Source of the DNA: Patulibacter medicamentivorans | Lineage (GTDB): Bacteria > Actinomycetota > Thermoleophilia > Solirubrobacterales > Solirubrobacteraceae | Direction: 5' to 3' | Length of the DNA stretch: 38,617 bases | Assembly: GCF_000240225.1 (NCBI RefSeq) | Contig: NZ_AGUD01000034.1 | Coordinates: forward strand, 1-38,617 | The notes under the pieces: generated by a model | Databases searched by the model: none | What the model saw: only the letters and a program-made list of their open reading frames with translations | What the model was told of the DNA's origin: nothing | In this document: positions 16,628 through 23,790 of the stretch, piece by piece | Layout: each line of letters begins with the position of its first letter | Position numbering within the stretch: the stretch's first letter is position 1 | Made by a program: the position numbers and the translations under genes

Positions 16628-17232
16628 CAGCGAAGCGGCGGAAGTCGATGACGCTCGCCGAGCATGATGCTCTGCTGAAGGATGAGGGTCGCTACGACAA
16701 GATGGTCGAGGCCAAGCAGCAGCGCGAGGAGGAGCTTCAGCGCAAGGTGGCCGAGTGGCGCGCGGCGGAGGTGCCGTTGGCTGAGGAGTTGCGTGCTGCC
16801 GGGCTCGAGGTCGAGTCGGCGTGGGATCTCGTGAACACGTCGACGCCATATCCGGCGGCGTTGCCGATCCTGCTGGAGCATCTCGGGCGTCCTTATCCCG
16901 ATCGGGTTCGCGAGGGCATTGCGCGGTCCCTGGCGGTTCGTGACGCGAAGTTCGGGTGGGAGACGTTGATGCGGCTCTACCGCGATGAGCCGGCGGGCAG
17001 CGATGCCAAAGACGGTCTTGCCGCTGCGCTCGCGGCGGTCTCAGACGACGATGTCGTCGATGAACTCATCGCGCTAGCTGGCGACTCCGTGCATGGCGAG
17101 AGCCGGATTCTGCTGCTGCGGGGATTGAAGCGGTCGCGAGCGCCGCAGGCTCGTGCTGCGCTCGTGGAGTTCTCTGGGGATCCTGTGCTTGGCCAGGAGG
17201 CGCGGGCGTTGCTCAACGGTCGCACAGGCTGA
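16624..17232 (+). CDS. HEAT-like helical repeat protein, probable immunity to the adjacent nuclease tip
   Basis: Protein of 202 residues from GTG 16624, coupled to the toxin tip by a 4-base overlap. The first about 65 residues are highly charged and helical (MTLAEHDALLKDEGRYDKMVEAKQ and EEELQRKVAEWRAAEV), then a set of paired helices follows: LPILLEHLGRPYPDRVREGI, RSLAVRD, AAALAAVSDDDVVDELIALA, ILLLRGLKRSRAPQARAALV. This resembles HEAT/PBS-lyase-type repeats, which occur in several immunity families. There is no signal peptide, so it is cytosolic, as needed to protect against a nuclease. The immunity role rests on position and fold type; the exact family was not recognised. Confidence 0.7.
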   Translation: MTAKRRKSMTLAEHDALLKDEGRYDKMVEAKQQREEELQRKVAEWRAAEVPLAEELRAAGLEVESAWDLVNTSTPYPAALPILLEHLGRPYPDRVREGIARSLAVRDAKFGWETLMRLYRDEPAGSDAKDGLAAALAAVSDDDVVDELIALAGDSVHGESRILLLRGLKRSRAPQARAALVEFSGDPVLGQEARALLNGRTG

Positions 17233-17248
17233 CCGTCGAGGCCGCGGG

Positions 17249-17827
17249 GTGAGCACGGACGACGCCCACGATCGCTTTAGCTACGCCGCCCTCGCGCGCG
17301 AGGCCTTCTCCTTTCTGAGCGAGGGTGGGTTCAGCGTCGTCCGCTCGGAGCCCACGTTCGTGCGACTGGAAAGTCGCGATGTCTTCGTGAACCTCTACCA
17401 CGGGAGGGCATCGCACCAGGTAGGGCTTGAGCTCGGGCGACTCGACCGCGAGGAGCTGTACTCGTTGCACGAAGTTCTGGCCACGGTCGCGCTCGACGAG
17501 GTGGGGAAGGCGCGCTGGCAGGCGGGGGAGCCCGCCGCGCTTCAGCGCTGCCTGCAAGGCGTCGCGGACACGGTCAAGACTCACGCCGCTGGCTTGCTTG
17601 CTGGAGATGACGCCGCCTTCGAGTCGCTGCAGGCCGTGAGTTCAGCGCTCCGGCGGTCGGCGACGCTCCAGGCTCAGTTCGGGGCGGTGATCGACGAGGC
17701 GGACCGCGCCTGGCAGGGCGGTGATCGCCAGCGAGCCGCGGAGCTGTACGAGTCAGCGGCTCCCGCCCTCGACGACGCTCGTCGCCGACGGGTGGACTAC
17801 GCGCGCCGCAAGCAGGACGCAGGGTGA
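17249..17827 (+). CDS. conserved hypothetical protein
   Basis: Protein of 192 residues from GTG 17249, with GAGG at 17238-17241. The N-terminal third holds the pattern FSFLSEGGFSVVRSEPTFV then VFVNLYHGRASHQVGLELG, a mixed alpha/beta stretch I remember from uncharacterised bacterial proteins that often sit near toxin genes. The C-terminal half is helical (FESLQAVSSALRRSATLQAQ, RAWQGGDRQRAAELYESAAP) and ends like a tetratricopeptide-type helix pair. No catalytic motif, signal or membrane segment. It follows the helical-repeat protein after 16 bases and may share its transcript. Immunity is possible but not shown. Confidence 0.65.
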   Translation: MSTDDAHDRFSYAALAREAFSFLSEGGFSVVRSEPTFVRLESRDVFVNLYHGRASHQVGLELGRLDREELYSLHEVLATVALDEVGKARWQAGEPAALQRCLQGVADTVKTHAAGLLAGDDAAFESLQAVSSALRRSATLQAQFGAVIDEADRAWQGGDRQRAAELYESAAPALDDARRRRVDYARRKQDAG

Positions 17828-17904
17828 TGGCGGCCTAGGCTCAGGCGCGATGTCGTGCTCGTCGCGGTGCTCGCCTCGTAGGCTACGAGAGCGTCCGCGA
17901 TGCG

Positions 17905-19059
17905 GTGACGCCGGAGGAGGATCTGGGGACGGACGCGAAGGAGAATTCGTTCCGGTTCCAGGGCTTCTACAAGGATCAGGAGTCGGGGATCTACGACATG
18001 CAGGCCCGGTCGTATCGGCCGGATCTGGGGCAGTTCCTGCAGCAGGATCGGTTCTCCGATCCGCAGGGGGATCTGTTGTTGGCGGCGGATCCGTTGACGA
18101 GTAGTCGTTATGCGTTCACGGCGGGGAATCCGGGGACGCGGGTCGAGTGGGACGGGCACATCGTGCAATGCGACGGCAAGTCGCTGTGCATCGAGAAGCA
18201 GCGGGTCGGGAACTACAACAACGGGTTCCGGAACGCTGGAGTCAGTCCGCCGGCGCAGACGGTGCGCCAGGAGCAGATGATCGATGCCACGATCGCGGCG
18301 GATGAGGCGTTCTCCAAGCTGAAGAGGGTTGCCCCTGCGCCGGAAGTCAAGGCATCGGGTAGCGCAACGAAGGAGCGCCGTAGCCTCGTGCCCTCCTGGG
18401 GCGACCTGAGTCGTGATGCTGGCAAGGGCGTCGTAGACGCCGGCAAGGAGACTGTCGAGGTCGCGAAGCAGACGTGGAACGACCCGTTGGGGACGGCCAA
18501 GTCGGTGTACGAGACGGCGCGAGCGCTGCAAGGGCCAGACGGCTACAAGGTGCTCAAGCAGATGCTTGAAGACTCCTGTAGAGGAGTCAATGCAGCGCGC
18601 TGCACCGGTCGGTGGCTGACCGCATTCTTCGGGGCCAAGGGGCTTGGAAGTCTCGGGCGAGGAACTTCTCTGCTTCGTCGGAGCACCAAGACTCACCATG
18701 GCCCGATGAACATGGGGCCGTTGGCTGACGACGTAGCCAATACCTTCAGGAGCGGGAGCTATGTGGCACTCACGTCGCGCCGAGCGATGACGCTGTACCG
18801 TGTGTACGGGGCCAATAGCGAACTTGGCCCATTCTGGACACAGACAAAACCGACTGGGCCGGTGTAATCGATCGTAGATAGCGCGCTGAACCCGCAGTGG
18901 GGCAACAACGCGACCCGTTGGGTAAAGATTCGGGTCCCGGCTGGCCAGACCGTGTACCAAGGGGCCGCGGCTCCGCAGGGTAGTTTGGTCGGCGGCGGCA
19001 GTCAGGTCGTAGTTCCGAAGGTGTCCCCGGCGTGGGTGGTGGACCGTGGCTCCTTCTAG
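17905..19059 (+). pseudogene. orphan RHS core end plus toxin tip, broken by an in-frame stop
   Basis: GTG 17905 starts a copy of the RHS core end: FRFQGFYKDQESGIYDMQAR, then RPDLGQFLQQDRFSDPQ and EWDGH. By hand it is identical to the main RHS gene at 66 of 85 residues, yet the codons differ strongly, so it came from another RHS gene. A linker follows, then a toxin domain with ALTSRRAMTLYRVYGA and GPFWTQTKPTGPV. TAA at 18865-18867 interrupts it. The same frame goes on with natural sequence, VDSALNPQWGNNATRWVKI, VPAGQTVYQGAAAPQG, GGGSQVVVPKV, until TAG 19057-19059. This is a toxin type I recall from other RHS proteins, perhaps ADP-ribosyltransferase-like; the fold is uncertain. Without the stop the tip would be complete. 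No good ribosome binding site is seen. Confidence 0.75.
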
Positions 19060-19309
19060 CCTTGGGCCTCCGGAATCGGACTGGGAAGAACTGCACGGCT
19101 TTCGCTCGCTGTCGGAGTTCAGGCGGTTCGAGCAGTGGATTATCGAGGCAAAAGAGGCCGGCGCGCTCAAGGAGGTTCCGGTCGAGAGGCACTACAGCGG
19201 GATCGCTGAGTTCGCCGAACGTTGGTTTGAGGAGCCTTCGGGGCAGGTCTGGCGGTTGGTCGGTCCAGATGCGCCCTTCCAGGGCGTCTTCATCAAGGTG
19301 TCGACATGA
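19046..19309 (+). CDS. presumed immunity protein of the broken RHS toxin tip
   Basis: Protein of 87 residues from GTG 19046, overlapping the end of the interrupted toxin frame by 14 bases. The sequence is compact: WEELHGFRSLSEFRRFEQWI, then EVPVERHYSGIAEFAERWFE and WRLVGPDAPFQGVFIKV. The ending (WRLVxPDxPFxGVF) is one I associate with small proteins coded right after this toxin type. It is cytosolic with no signal. The frame is intact although the toxin is broken, which is common: immunity protects against related strains. Immunity is inferred from overlap and pairing. Confidence 0.7.
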   Translation: MAPSSLGPPESDWEELHGFRSLSEFRRFEQWIIEAKEAGALKEVPVERHYSGIAEFAERWFEEPSGQVWRLVGPDAPFQGVFIKVST

Positions 19310-19498
19310 TTGACCGACGACGCCAACCGGAACGGCGGTCAATTAGCGAACGCACTAGCGCCGATATTGGGAAGGCCGATAGGGCGAACCAGCGGCGAGT
19401 CGTCAATCGGCGGATGAGCGGCTATGGAGGGCGGATCGTGCCTGAAGAGCGCTTCGGCGCTAGCTAGATGACACTTCGGCCGTTCGAAGGCTGACGAT

Positions 19499-19963
19499 AT
19501 GCGTACGTTGGCGGAGCGCTTTCAGGCGTCGAACGGTGCACCGATCGATCTCGACGGTGAACGCGTGCAGATGATGTACGAGATGCCCTCGCTTGCCGGT
19601 GCCTGGGCGTGCACGATCTCGCTTCGAGGCGATGCCGCGCGTCCTCAGGGTCTTCATCTCAAGGCCCGGAAGGGGAAAATCGTCGTGAACGAGCAGGAAC
19701 TCACCGAGGCCACGCTTTGGGTGGACTCGGCACCGCCGGTGGTCCCCATTGCCGTCATCCCTGATCAGGACGCTGTCCCGGCGAACCTGCGTCTCTGGAA
19801 GCAGTGGAGAGATCGAACTGGAACTACCCACGCTTGGGTCGGGAACGCTGGCATGCTGGTGCGCCTTGGCGAGGATGAGACGGTCCTTCGATGCAGCGAC
19901 GGGCATGGCGCGGCGCGATTCACGGACCTGATCGCCACGATCTCGTTGCCGGTTCAACGCTGA
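19499..19963 (+). CDS. conserved hypothetical protein, candidate orphan immunity protein
   Basis: Protein of 154 residues; GAAGG at 19486-19490 is 8 bases from ATG 19499. It is a soluble alpha/beta chain with many aromatic and Met residues: VQMMYEMPSLAGAWACTISL, LHLKARKGKIVVNEQELTEA, LWVDSAPPVV, LRLWKQWRDRTGTTHAWVGN, then AGMLVRLGEDETVLRCSDG. It looks like one full domain and is probably conserved elsewhere, but no name is known to me. The 189 bases before it contain short frames that could be the remains of a toxin tip (see 19310-19467), so it may be the surviving immunity partner. Confidence 0.65.
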   Translation: MRTLAERFQASNGAPIDLDGERVQMMYEMPSLAGAWACTISLRGDAARPQGLHLKARKGKIVVNEQELTEATLWVDSAPPVVPIAVIPDQDAVPANLRLWKQWRDRTGTTHAWVGNAGMLVRLGEDETVLRCSDGHGAARFTDLIATISLPVQR

Positions 19964-20042
19964 GCCCGATCTGCGGTCGAGTCGCCAGGCAGGGTTCGCG
20001 GAACCAGATGTCGGAGGCACGGAGCGTCAGGCAATGAACAGT

Positions 20043-20094
20043 TGTGAGCTGTGCTGGGTTTGATCACTGTCTCTCAAACCCAGAACGGCTCACA
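20043..20094 (-). terminator. long imperfect hairpin, probable terminator or element end
   Basis: TGTGAGC (20043-20049) pairs with GCTCACA (20088-20094), and CTGGGTTTGA (20054-20063) pairs perfectly with TCAAACCCAG (20074-20083). Four unpaired bases lie on each side between the stems and the loop has 10 bases. It lies just after the minus-strand TGA at 20112-20114, fitting a terminator for a gene on that strand. There is no clear T-run, so the end of a small mobile element is an alternative. Confidence 0.5.
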
Positions 20095-20111
20095 GCCCGT
20101 AGAAGACGGCC

Positions 20112-20280
20112 TCAGGTTGGCAGCTCTGCTGTGGACTTGAGCGGCGCTGTGCCGGACGGTTGGCCGGCACTGACGCGGGTGTTGAAGAAGCACCAGTTCG
20201 CGCGATTCGCGCACTGTGGCGCCCGCACCCCTGCAGTAGGGCGAACGGTCGCCGACAGCGCCGACGCAGTCCCCTGCACG
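20112..20280 (-). pseudogene. 3' fragment of an unidentified minus-strand gene
   Basis: The minus frame ending at TGA 20112-20114 has GC3-rich codons and a natural-looking tail: VRAPQCANRANWCFFNTRVS, then AGQPSGTAPLKSTAELPT. Two Cys and the Asn/Thr/Ser content suggest a secreted protein. Upstream of about 20280 the frame is only the antisense of the Hint remnant, so the 5' part is missing. The plus strand here gives no better reading. Border and reality are uncertain. Confidence 0.3.
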
Positions 20281-20285
20281 ACGTT

Positions 20286-20500
20286 CAGCCGCTCGATGCC
20301 CCCGACGGCCAACCATCCGTTCTGGAACGCCACCGATCGAGAGTGGCAGCAGGCTCGCGAGTTGGACCGGGGCGACCGGGTCCTGACCGCGTCGGGCCGA
20401 GCGATCGTGGTCGGCGGGTTGCGTACGGTGCTTCGTGGCTGGCGCCGGCGTACAACCTGACCGTCGGTGGTGGCGCGAAGCGCCTGAGCCTGCGGCCGGA
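20286..20500 (+). pseudogene. remnant of a Hint (hedgehog/intein) domain from a polymorphic toxin
   Basis: One frame reads PTANHPFWNATDREWQQARE then LDRGDRVLTASGRAIVVGGL, the HPFW...W..A.xLxxGD core of bacterial Hint domains, which cut toxin tips free. The expected continuation, SWLAPAYNLTVGGG (the AYNLTV motif), is in another frame, so a frameshift lies between about 20420 and 20435. The N-terminal Cys block and the final His-Asn step of a working Hint domain are absent. It is a non-functional relic and the last recognisable piece of the toxin region. Confidence 0.65.
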
Positions 20501-20567
20501 TCGGCTGTCCGCGCCCGATGCGCGACGTGCCGTCGATGCCGCGCCAGATCGGGTCCGCCTCGTCGCG

Positions 20568-21188
20568 TCATCGGGCGAAGATGGCCCGCAGGGCGTCCTC
20601 GTCGCCTTCGAGCTCGACCTGCTCGCGGATGTCGTCGAGGTCGAGCATGCCTGCGGCCATGCCGAGGATGGTCATCGCCTCGGCGTGCAGGACGGCGTCG
20701 AGCGGGCGCCCGTCGTGGCGGGCGACCTCGAGGCCGGCGTCCGTCGCCTGCGCCTGGAACAGCTGCCCGTCGATCGCGAGGCCGATCGTTGGCGAGGGGC
20801 CCGTCGGCCTGTGATCGATGAGCGCCGGAAGGGCGACAGCGAGCCACTCGGGGTGGAAGGGGTCGCCGTCGGGCCCGCGCACCATCAGCGGCGTCGACCA
20901 GCGGATCAGGCCGTTGATCGGCTCCCGCAGCTCCGCACCCCAGGGAGTGAGGGCGTACACCACGGCGTTGCCGGTCGGGGCCGGGCGCCGTTCGATCACA
21001 CCGGCCGCTTCGAGGTCTCGAAGCCGGTCCGAGAGCAGGTTGGTCGCCACGCCCGGAAGGCCGTCGAGCAACTCGCGATAGCGGCCGGGACCCATGAGGA
21101 GCTGGCGGACGATCAGCAGGTTCCATCGATCGCCGATGACGTCGAGGGCCCGCGCGAGACCGCAGTAGTGACCGTAGCTTCGACTCAT
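20568..21188 (-). CDS. HxlR-family transcriptional regulator with SCP2-like C-terminal domain
   Basis: Protein of 206 residues. ATG 21188 is preceded by GAGGAT (complement of 21192-21197). The N-terminal 95 residues are a typical HxlR winged helix: YCGLARALDVIGDRWNLLIV, GPGRYRELLDGLPGVATNLL, LRDLEAAGVIERR. The C-terminal half (WSTPLMVRGPDGDPFHPEWL, IGLAIDGQLFQAQATDAGLE, HAEAMTILGMAAGMLDLDD) looks like a sterol-carrier-type hydrophobic-ligand pocket seen in some HxlR/PadR-like regulators, so it may sense a small hydrophobic molecule. It diverges from the dehalogenase-exporter pair across a 68-base region with two direct repeats, and probably controls that pair and itself. Confidence 0.85.
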   Translation of the reverse strand: MSRSYGHYCGLARALDVIGDRWNLLIVRQLLMGPGRYRELLDGLPGVATNLLSDRLRDLEAAGVIERRPAPTGNAVVYALTPWGAELREPINGLIRWSTPLMVRGPDGDPFHPEWLAVALPALIDHRPTGPSPTIGLAIDGQLFQAQATDAGLEVARHDGRPLDAVLHAEAMTILGMAAGMLDLDDIREQVELEGDEDALRAIFAR

Positions 21189-21197
21189 GACATCCTC

Positions 21198-21229
21198 TTG
21201 ACTTTCTCAAGCTGGATTGACAATCTCAA
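21198..21229. promoter_or_regulatory. two direct repeats, likely HxlR operator in a divergent promoter
   Basis: TTGACTTTCTCAA (21198-21210) and TTGACAATCTCAA (21217-21229) differ at two positions and start 19 bases apart, so they lie on nearly the same DNA face. Each half is itself TTGA...TCAA symmetric. They fill the gap between the divergent regulator and dehalogenase starts and include TTGACA-like -35 sequences. Binding by the adjacent regulator is inferred. Confidence 0.6.
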
Positions 21230-21256
21230 CCATACCCGATGGAGAGGACCGTGGCC

Positions 21257-22138
21257 ATGCCCGCTGGAGAACGGCCCGCGTGGGTCGACGACGAGCTGTT
21301 CCCGTTCGACAGCCACTTCGTGGAGCTGGACGGCAACGTCGTGCACTACGTCGACGAGGGCTCGGGGCCGATCCTCCTGATGCTGCACGGCAACCCGACG
21401 TGGTCGTTCCTCTGGCGCGACGCGATTCGCGCGCTGCGGGACGACTTCCGGTGCATCGCGCTGGATTACCCGGGCTTCGGCTTGTCCACGGCAAGGCCCG
21501 GCTACCGGTACCTGCCCGAGCAGCACGCGGACGTCGTCGCCGCCTTCGTCGAGCGGCTCGGCCTCACCGGGGTCACGCTCGTCGGACAGGACTGGGGCGG
21601 CCCGATCGGCCTGGCGGTCGGGCAGCGTCGCCCCGGCACCTTCGATCGACTCGTGTTCGCCAACACCTGGGCCTGGCCGACCAACGGCGACCCCTACTTC
21701 GAGTTCTTCTCCCGCATCGGCGGCGCCAGCCCGCTCCGCTTCCTCGCCCGGCGGCTGAACCTCGTCGTCAACGCCTTCGTTCCCGCGGGCCATCGACGGC
21801 GAAAGCCCACGACGGCCGAGATGACCCACTACCGCCGGGCACAGGACACGCCCGACCGACGCCAGGCCTCCGCCGTGCTGCCCAGCCGCATCACCGCCAG
21901 CCGCGCGTTCTTCACCGAGATCGAGCACGGACTCGCCGACGTCGCCCACCTGCCGACGCTGATCGTGTGGGGCGGCGCCGACAAGGTCTTCCGCCCCCGG
22001 GAGCGCGAACGCCTGGAAGCGACCTTCCTCGACCACGAGACCGTCATCGTCCAGGACGCCGGGCTCTACGTCGAGTCCGACGCCCCCGAGGAGTTCGCCC
22101 ACGCGATCCGCGAGTGGCACGCCGCGGACCCGTCGTGA
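21257..22138 (+). CDS. haloalkane dehalogenase-like alpha/beta hydrolase lacking the catalytic His
   Basis: Protein of 293 residues from ATG 21257; GGAGAGG at 21241-21247 gives correct spacing, whereas ATG 21239 has no such site. The features of haloalkane dehalogenases are present: LHGNPTWSFLWR with halide-binding Asn46, LDYPGFGLS, and the nucleophile elbow VGQDWGGPIGL with Asp112 and Trp113. VWGGADKVF carries the likely acid. Where the family has GxGHF/Y near the C-terminus this protein has DAGLYVESDAPEEF: residue 270 is Leu (CTC 22064-22066). With Asp as nucleophile and no His, the alkyl-enzyme ester should form but not be hydrolysed, as in engineered His-to-Phe variants. It could therefore be a trap, sensor or differently working enzyme, or recently inactivated. 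It overlaps the exporter gene by 4 bases. Confidence 0.8.
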   Translation: MPAGERPAWVDDELFPFDSHFVELDGNVVHYVDEGSGPILLMLHGNPTWSFLWRDAIRALRDDFRCIALDYPGFGLSTARPGYRYLPEQHADVVAAFVERLGLTGVTLVGQDWGGPIGLAVGQRRPGTFDRLVFANTWAWPTNGDPYFEFFSRIGGASPLRFLARRLNLVVNAFVPAGHRRRKPTTAEMTHYRRAQDTPDRRQASAVLPSRITASRAFFTEIEHGLADVAHLPTLIVWGGADKVFRPRERERLEATFLDHETVIVQDAGLYVESDAPEEFAHAIREWHAADPS

Positions 22139-23649
22139 GTCGCAGGGTCGGCATCCTGGTCGCGGTCTACGTCGCCGTGCTGGCGATCAACCTGGACGTC
22201 ACGATCGTCAACGTCGCATTGCCGAGCATCGCCGAGGAGCTGGGCGCGAGCACCCGCGGGCTGCAGTGGGTCGTCGACGGCTACAACCTCTCGTTCGCGG
22301 CGCTGGTGCTCGCCGCGGGCAGCATCTCCGACCGCTACGGACGGCGGCCGGCGCTGCTGATCGGCCTGCTCGGGTTCGCGATCGCCAGCGCCGCCGGGGC
22401 GCTGGTCGACAGCACCGGCGCGCTGATCGCGGCACGTTTCGGGATGGGGGCCTTCGCCGCGCTCATCTTCCCCACCACGCTGTCGATCATCTCCAACGCC
22501 TTTCCCGACAGGCGTCAACGGGCGGCCGCTCTCGGCGGGTGGGGCGCGGTCGTCGGAGTCGGCGTCGCGTCGGGGCCCGTGACCGGCGGGCTCCTGCTGG
22601 AGCACTTCCACTGGGGCAGCGTGTTCTGGGCGCTGGTCCCCCTCGCACTGGTGGCCGCGGCACTCGGGTTCCGGCTCGTTCCGGAGTCCCGCGATCGCTC
22701 GGTCCCTGCGCTGGACCTGCGCGGGTTGGCCCTCTCGATCGCCCTGCTCGGAGCGCTGGTCTACACGGTGATCGAGGCGCCAGAGTGGGGGTGGGGCAGC
22801 GCGACGACCGTGACCGGGTTCGCCGTCGCGCTCGCGTTGGCGGTGGCCTTCGTCGTGGCCGAACGGACAGCGGCCCATCCGATGCTCGACGTCCGGCTGT
22901 TCGCCGACCGGCGGTTCGGCGCCGCCAGCGGAGCGGTGACCGTCACGTTCTTCGCGCTGGCCGGGTTCATCTTCCTCATCACGCAGTACTTCCAGGTGGT
23001 TCGCGAGTTCGGGCCGCTGTCCACCGGAGCCCGCATCCTCCCGGTCGCGCTCTCGATCGCGGTCGCCTCCGTCGTCGGCGGGCTCCTCGCTCCGCGCCTC
23101 GGCACGCGCGCGGTGGTGGTCACCGGACTGCTCTCGTTCGGGACGGCGATGGCGTGGATCGCCGGCAGCGTCGACGCCACGACGCCCTACTGGTCGACGA
23201 TCGTGCCGCAGATGGTGCTCATGGGCCTGGGCATGGGGCTGATCTCCACCCCGGCAACGGAGTCGATCATGCTCGTGCTGCCGCCGTCTCGTGCGGGCGT
23301 CGGCTCGGCCGTCAACGACGCGACCCGGGAACTGGGCTCGACCCTCGGAGTGGCGATCGTCGGCTCCGTGTTCTCGTCGGTCTTCGGCTCCCGCCTGCTC
23401 GACAGCGCGTTCCTCGCCACCGGAAGGGCCGCGGAAGCTGCCGACTCGGTCCCCGTCGCCTTCGGGATCGCGGCGACGGATCCCGTTCTGCTCCAGGTCG
23501 CTCAGGACTCCTTCCTGTCCGGCCTCACGGTTGCCTGCCTGGTGGTCGCCGGACTCTGCTTCGCGGCGGCGATCGCGGGCCTCGCTGCGCTTCCCGGCCG
23601 CGGCTTCCGGCCGGCGGCCGAGAGGGCGGACTCGCGAACCCTGGCCTGA
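22135..23649 (+). CDS. MFS drug/toxicant exporter, DHA2 (EmrB/QacA-like) type
   Basis: Protein of 504 residues from GTG 22135, whose GTGA overlaps the dehalogenase stop, so the two are translationally coupled. Fourteen hydrophobic segments can be traced. Family motifs are present: LDVTIVNVALPSIAEEL in the first segment, LQWVVDGYNLSFAALVL in the second, GSISDRYGRRPALLIG (motif A) in the first cytoplasmic loop, GPVTGGLLLEHFHW (motif C region), and AGVGSAVNDATRELGSTLGV late. These are proton-driven exporters of lipophilic compounds in the cytoplasmic membrane. With its HxlR regulator and the hydrolase, it suggests an inducible defence against a hydrophobic toxicant. The C-terminal tail is short and charged. 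Confidence 0.88.
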   Translation: MSRRVGILVAVYVAVLAINLDVTIVNVALPSIAEELGASTRGLQWVVDGYNLSFAALVLAAGSISDRYGRRPALLIGLLGFAIASAAGALVDSTGALIAARFGMGAFAALIFPTTLSIISNAFPDRRQRAAALGGWGAVVGVGVASGPVTGGLLLEHFHWGSVFWALVPLALVAAALGFRLVPESRDRSVPALDLRGLALSIALLGALVYTVIEAPEWGWGSATTVTGFAVALALAVAFVVAERTAAHPMLDVRLFADRRFGAASGAVTVTFFALAGFIFLITQYFQVVREFGPLSTGARILPVALSIAVASVVGGLLAPRLGTRAVVVTGLLSFGTAMAWIAGSVDATTPYWSTIVPQMVLMGLGMGLISTPATESIMLVLPPSRAGVGSAVNDATRELGSTLGVAIVGSVFSSVFGSRLLDSAFLATGRAAEAADSVPVAFGIAATDPVLLQVAQDSFLSGLTVACLVVAGLCFAAAIAGLAALPGRGFRPAAERADSRTLA

Positions 23650-23753
23650 GCCGTACGCCATCGCGGCCGGCCCACGTCCGGCGTATCGACGTGGCGGCGG
23701 CACTGGCCATCTACAGAGGCGCGCCCCGCCGCGCTCCTGCGCGCCAGCGTCAG

Positions 23754-23779
23754 GCTCGGGCGCCCGCGGGCGCCCGAGC
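23754..23779. terminator. bidirectional terminator between convergent genes
   Basis: A perfect 26-base palindrome: GCTCGGGCGCCC, GC, GGGCGCCCGAGC. It lies between the exporter's stop (23649) and the convergent monooxygenase-esterase's stop (23791), the expected place for a shared terminator. No T-run is needed for such strong GC stems in actinobacteria. Confidence 0.75.
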
Positions 23780-23790
23780 GACAGCGATGC

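Noticed and set aside
20160-21380. Long plus-strand frame across the HxlR gene
   Set aside because: Antisense of clear HxlR coding. Only its first part (AYNLTVGGG) is meaningful, as a piece of the Hint relic.
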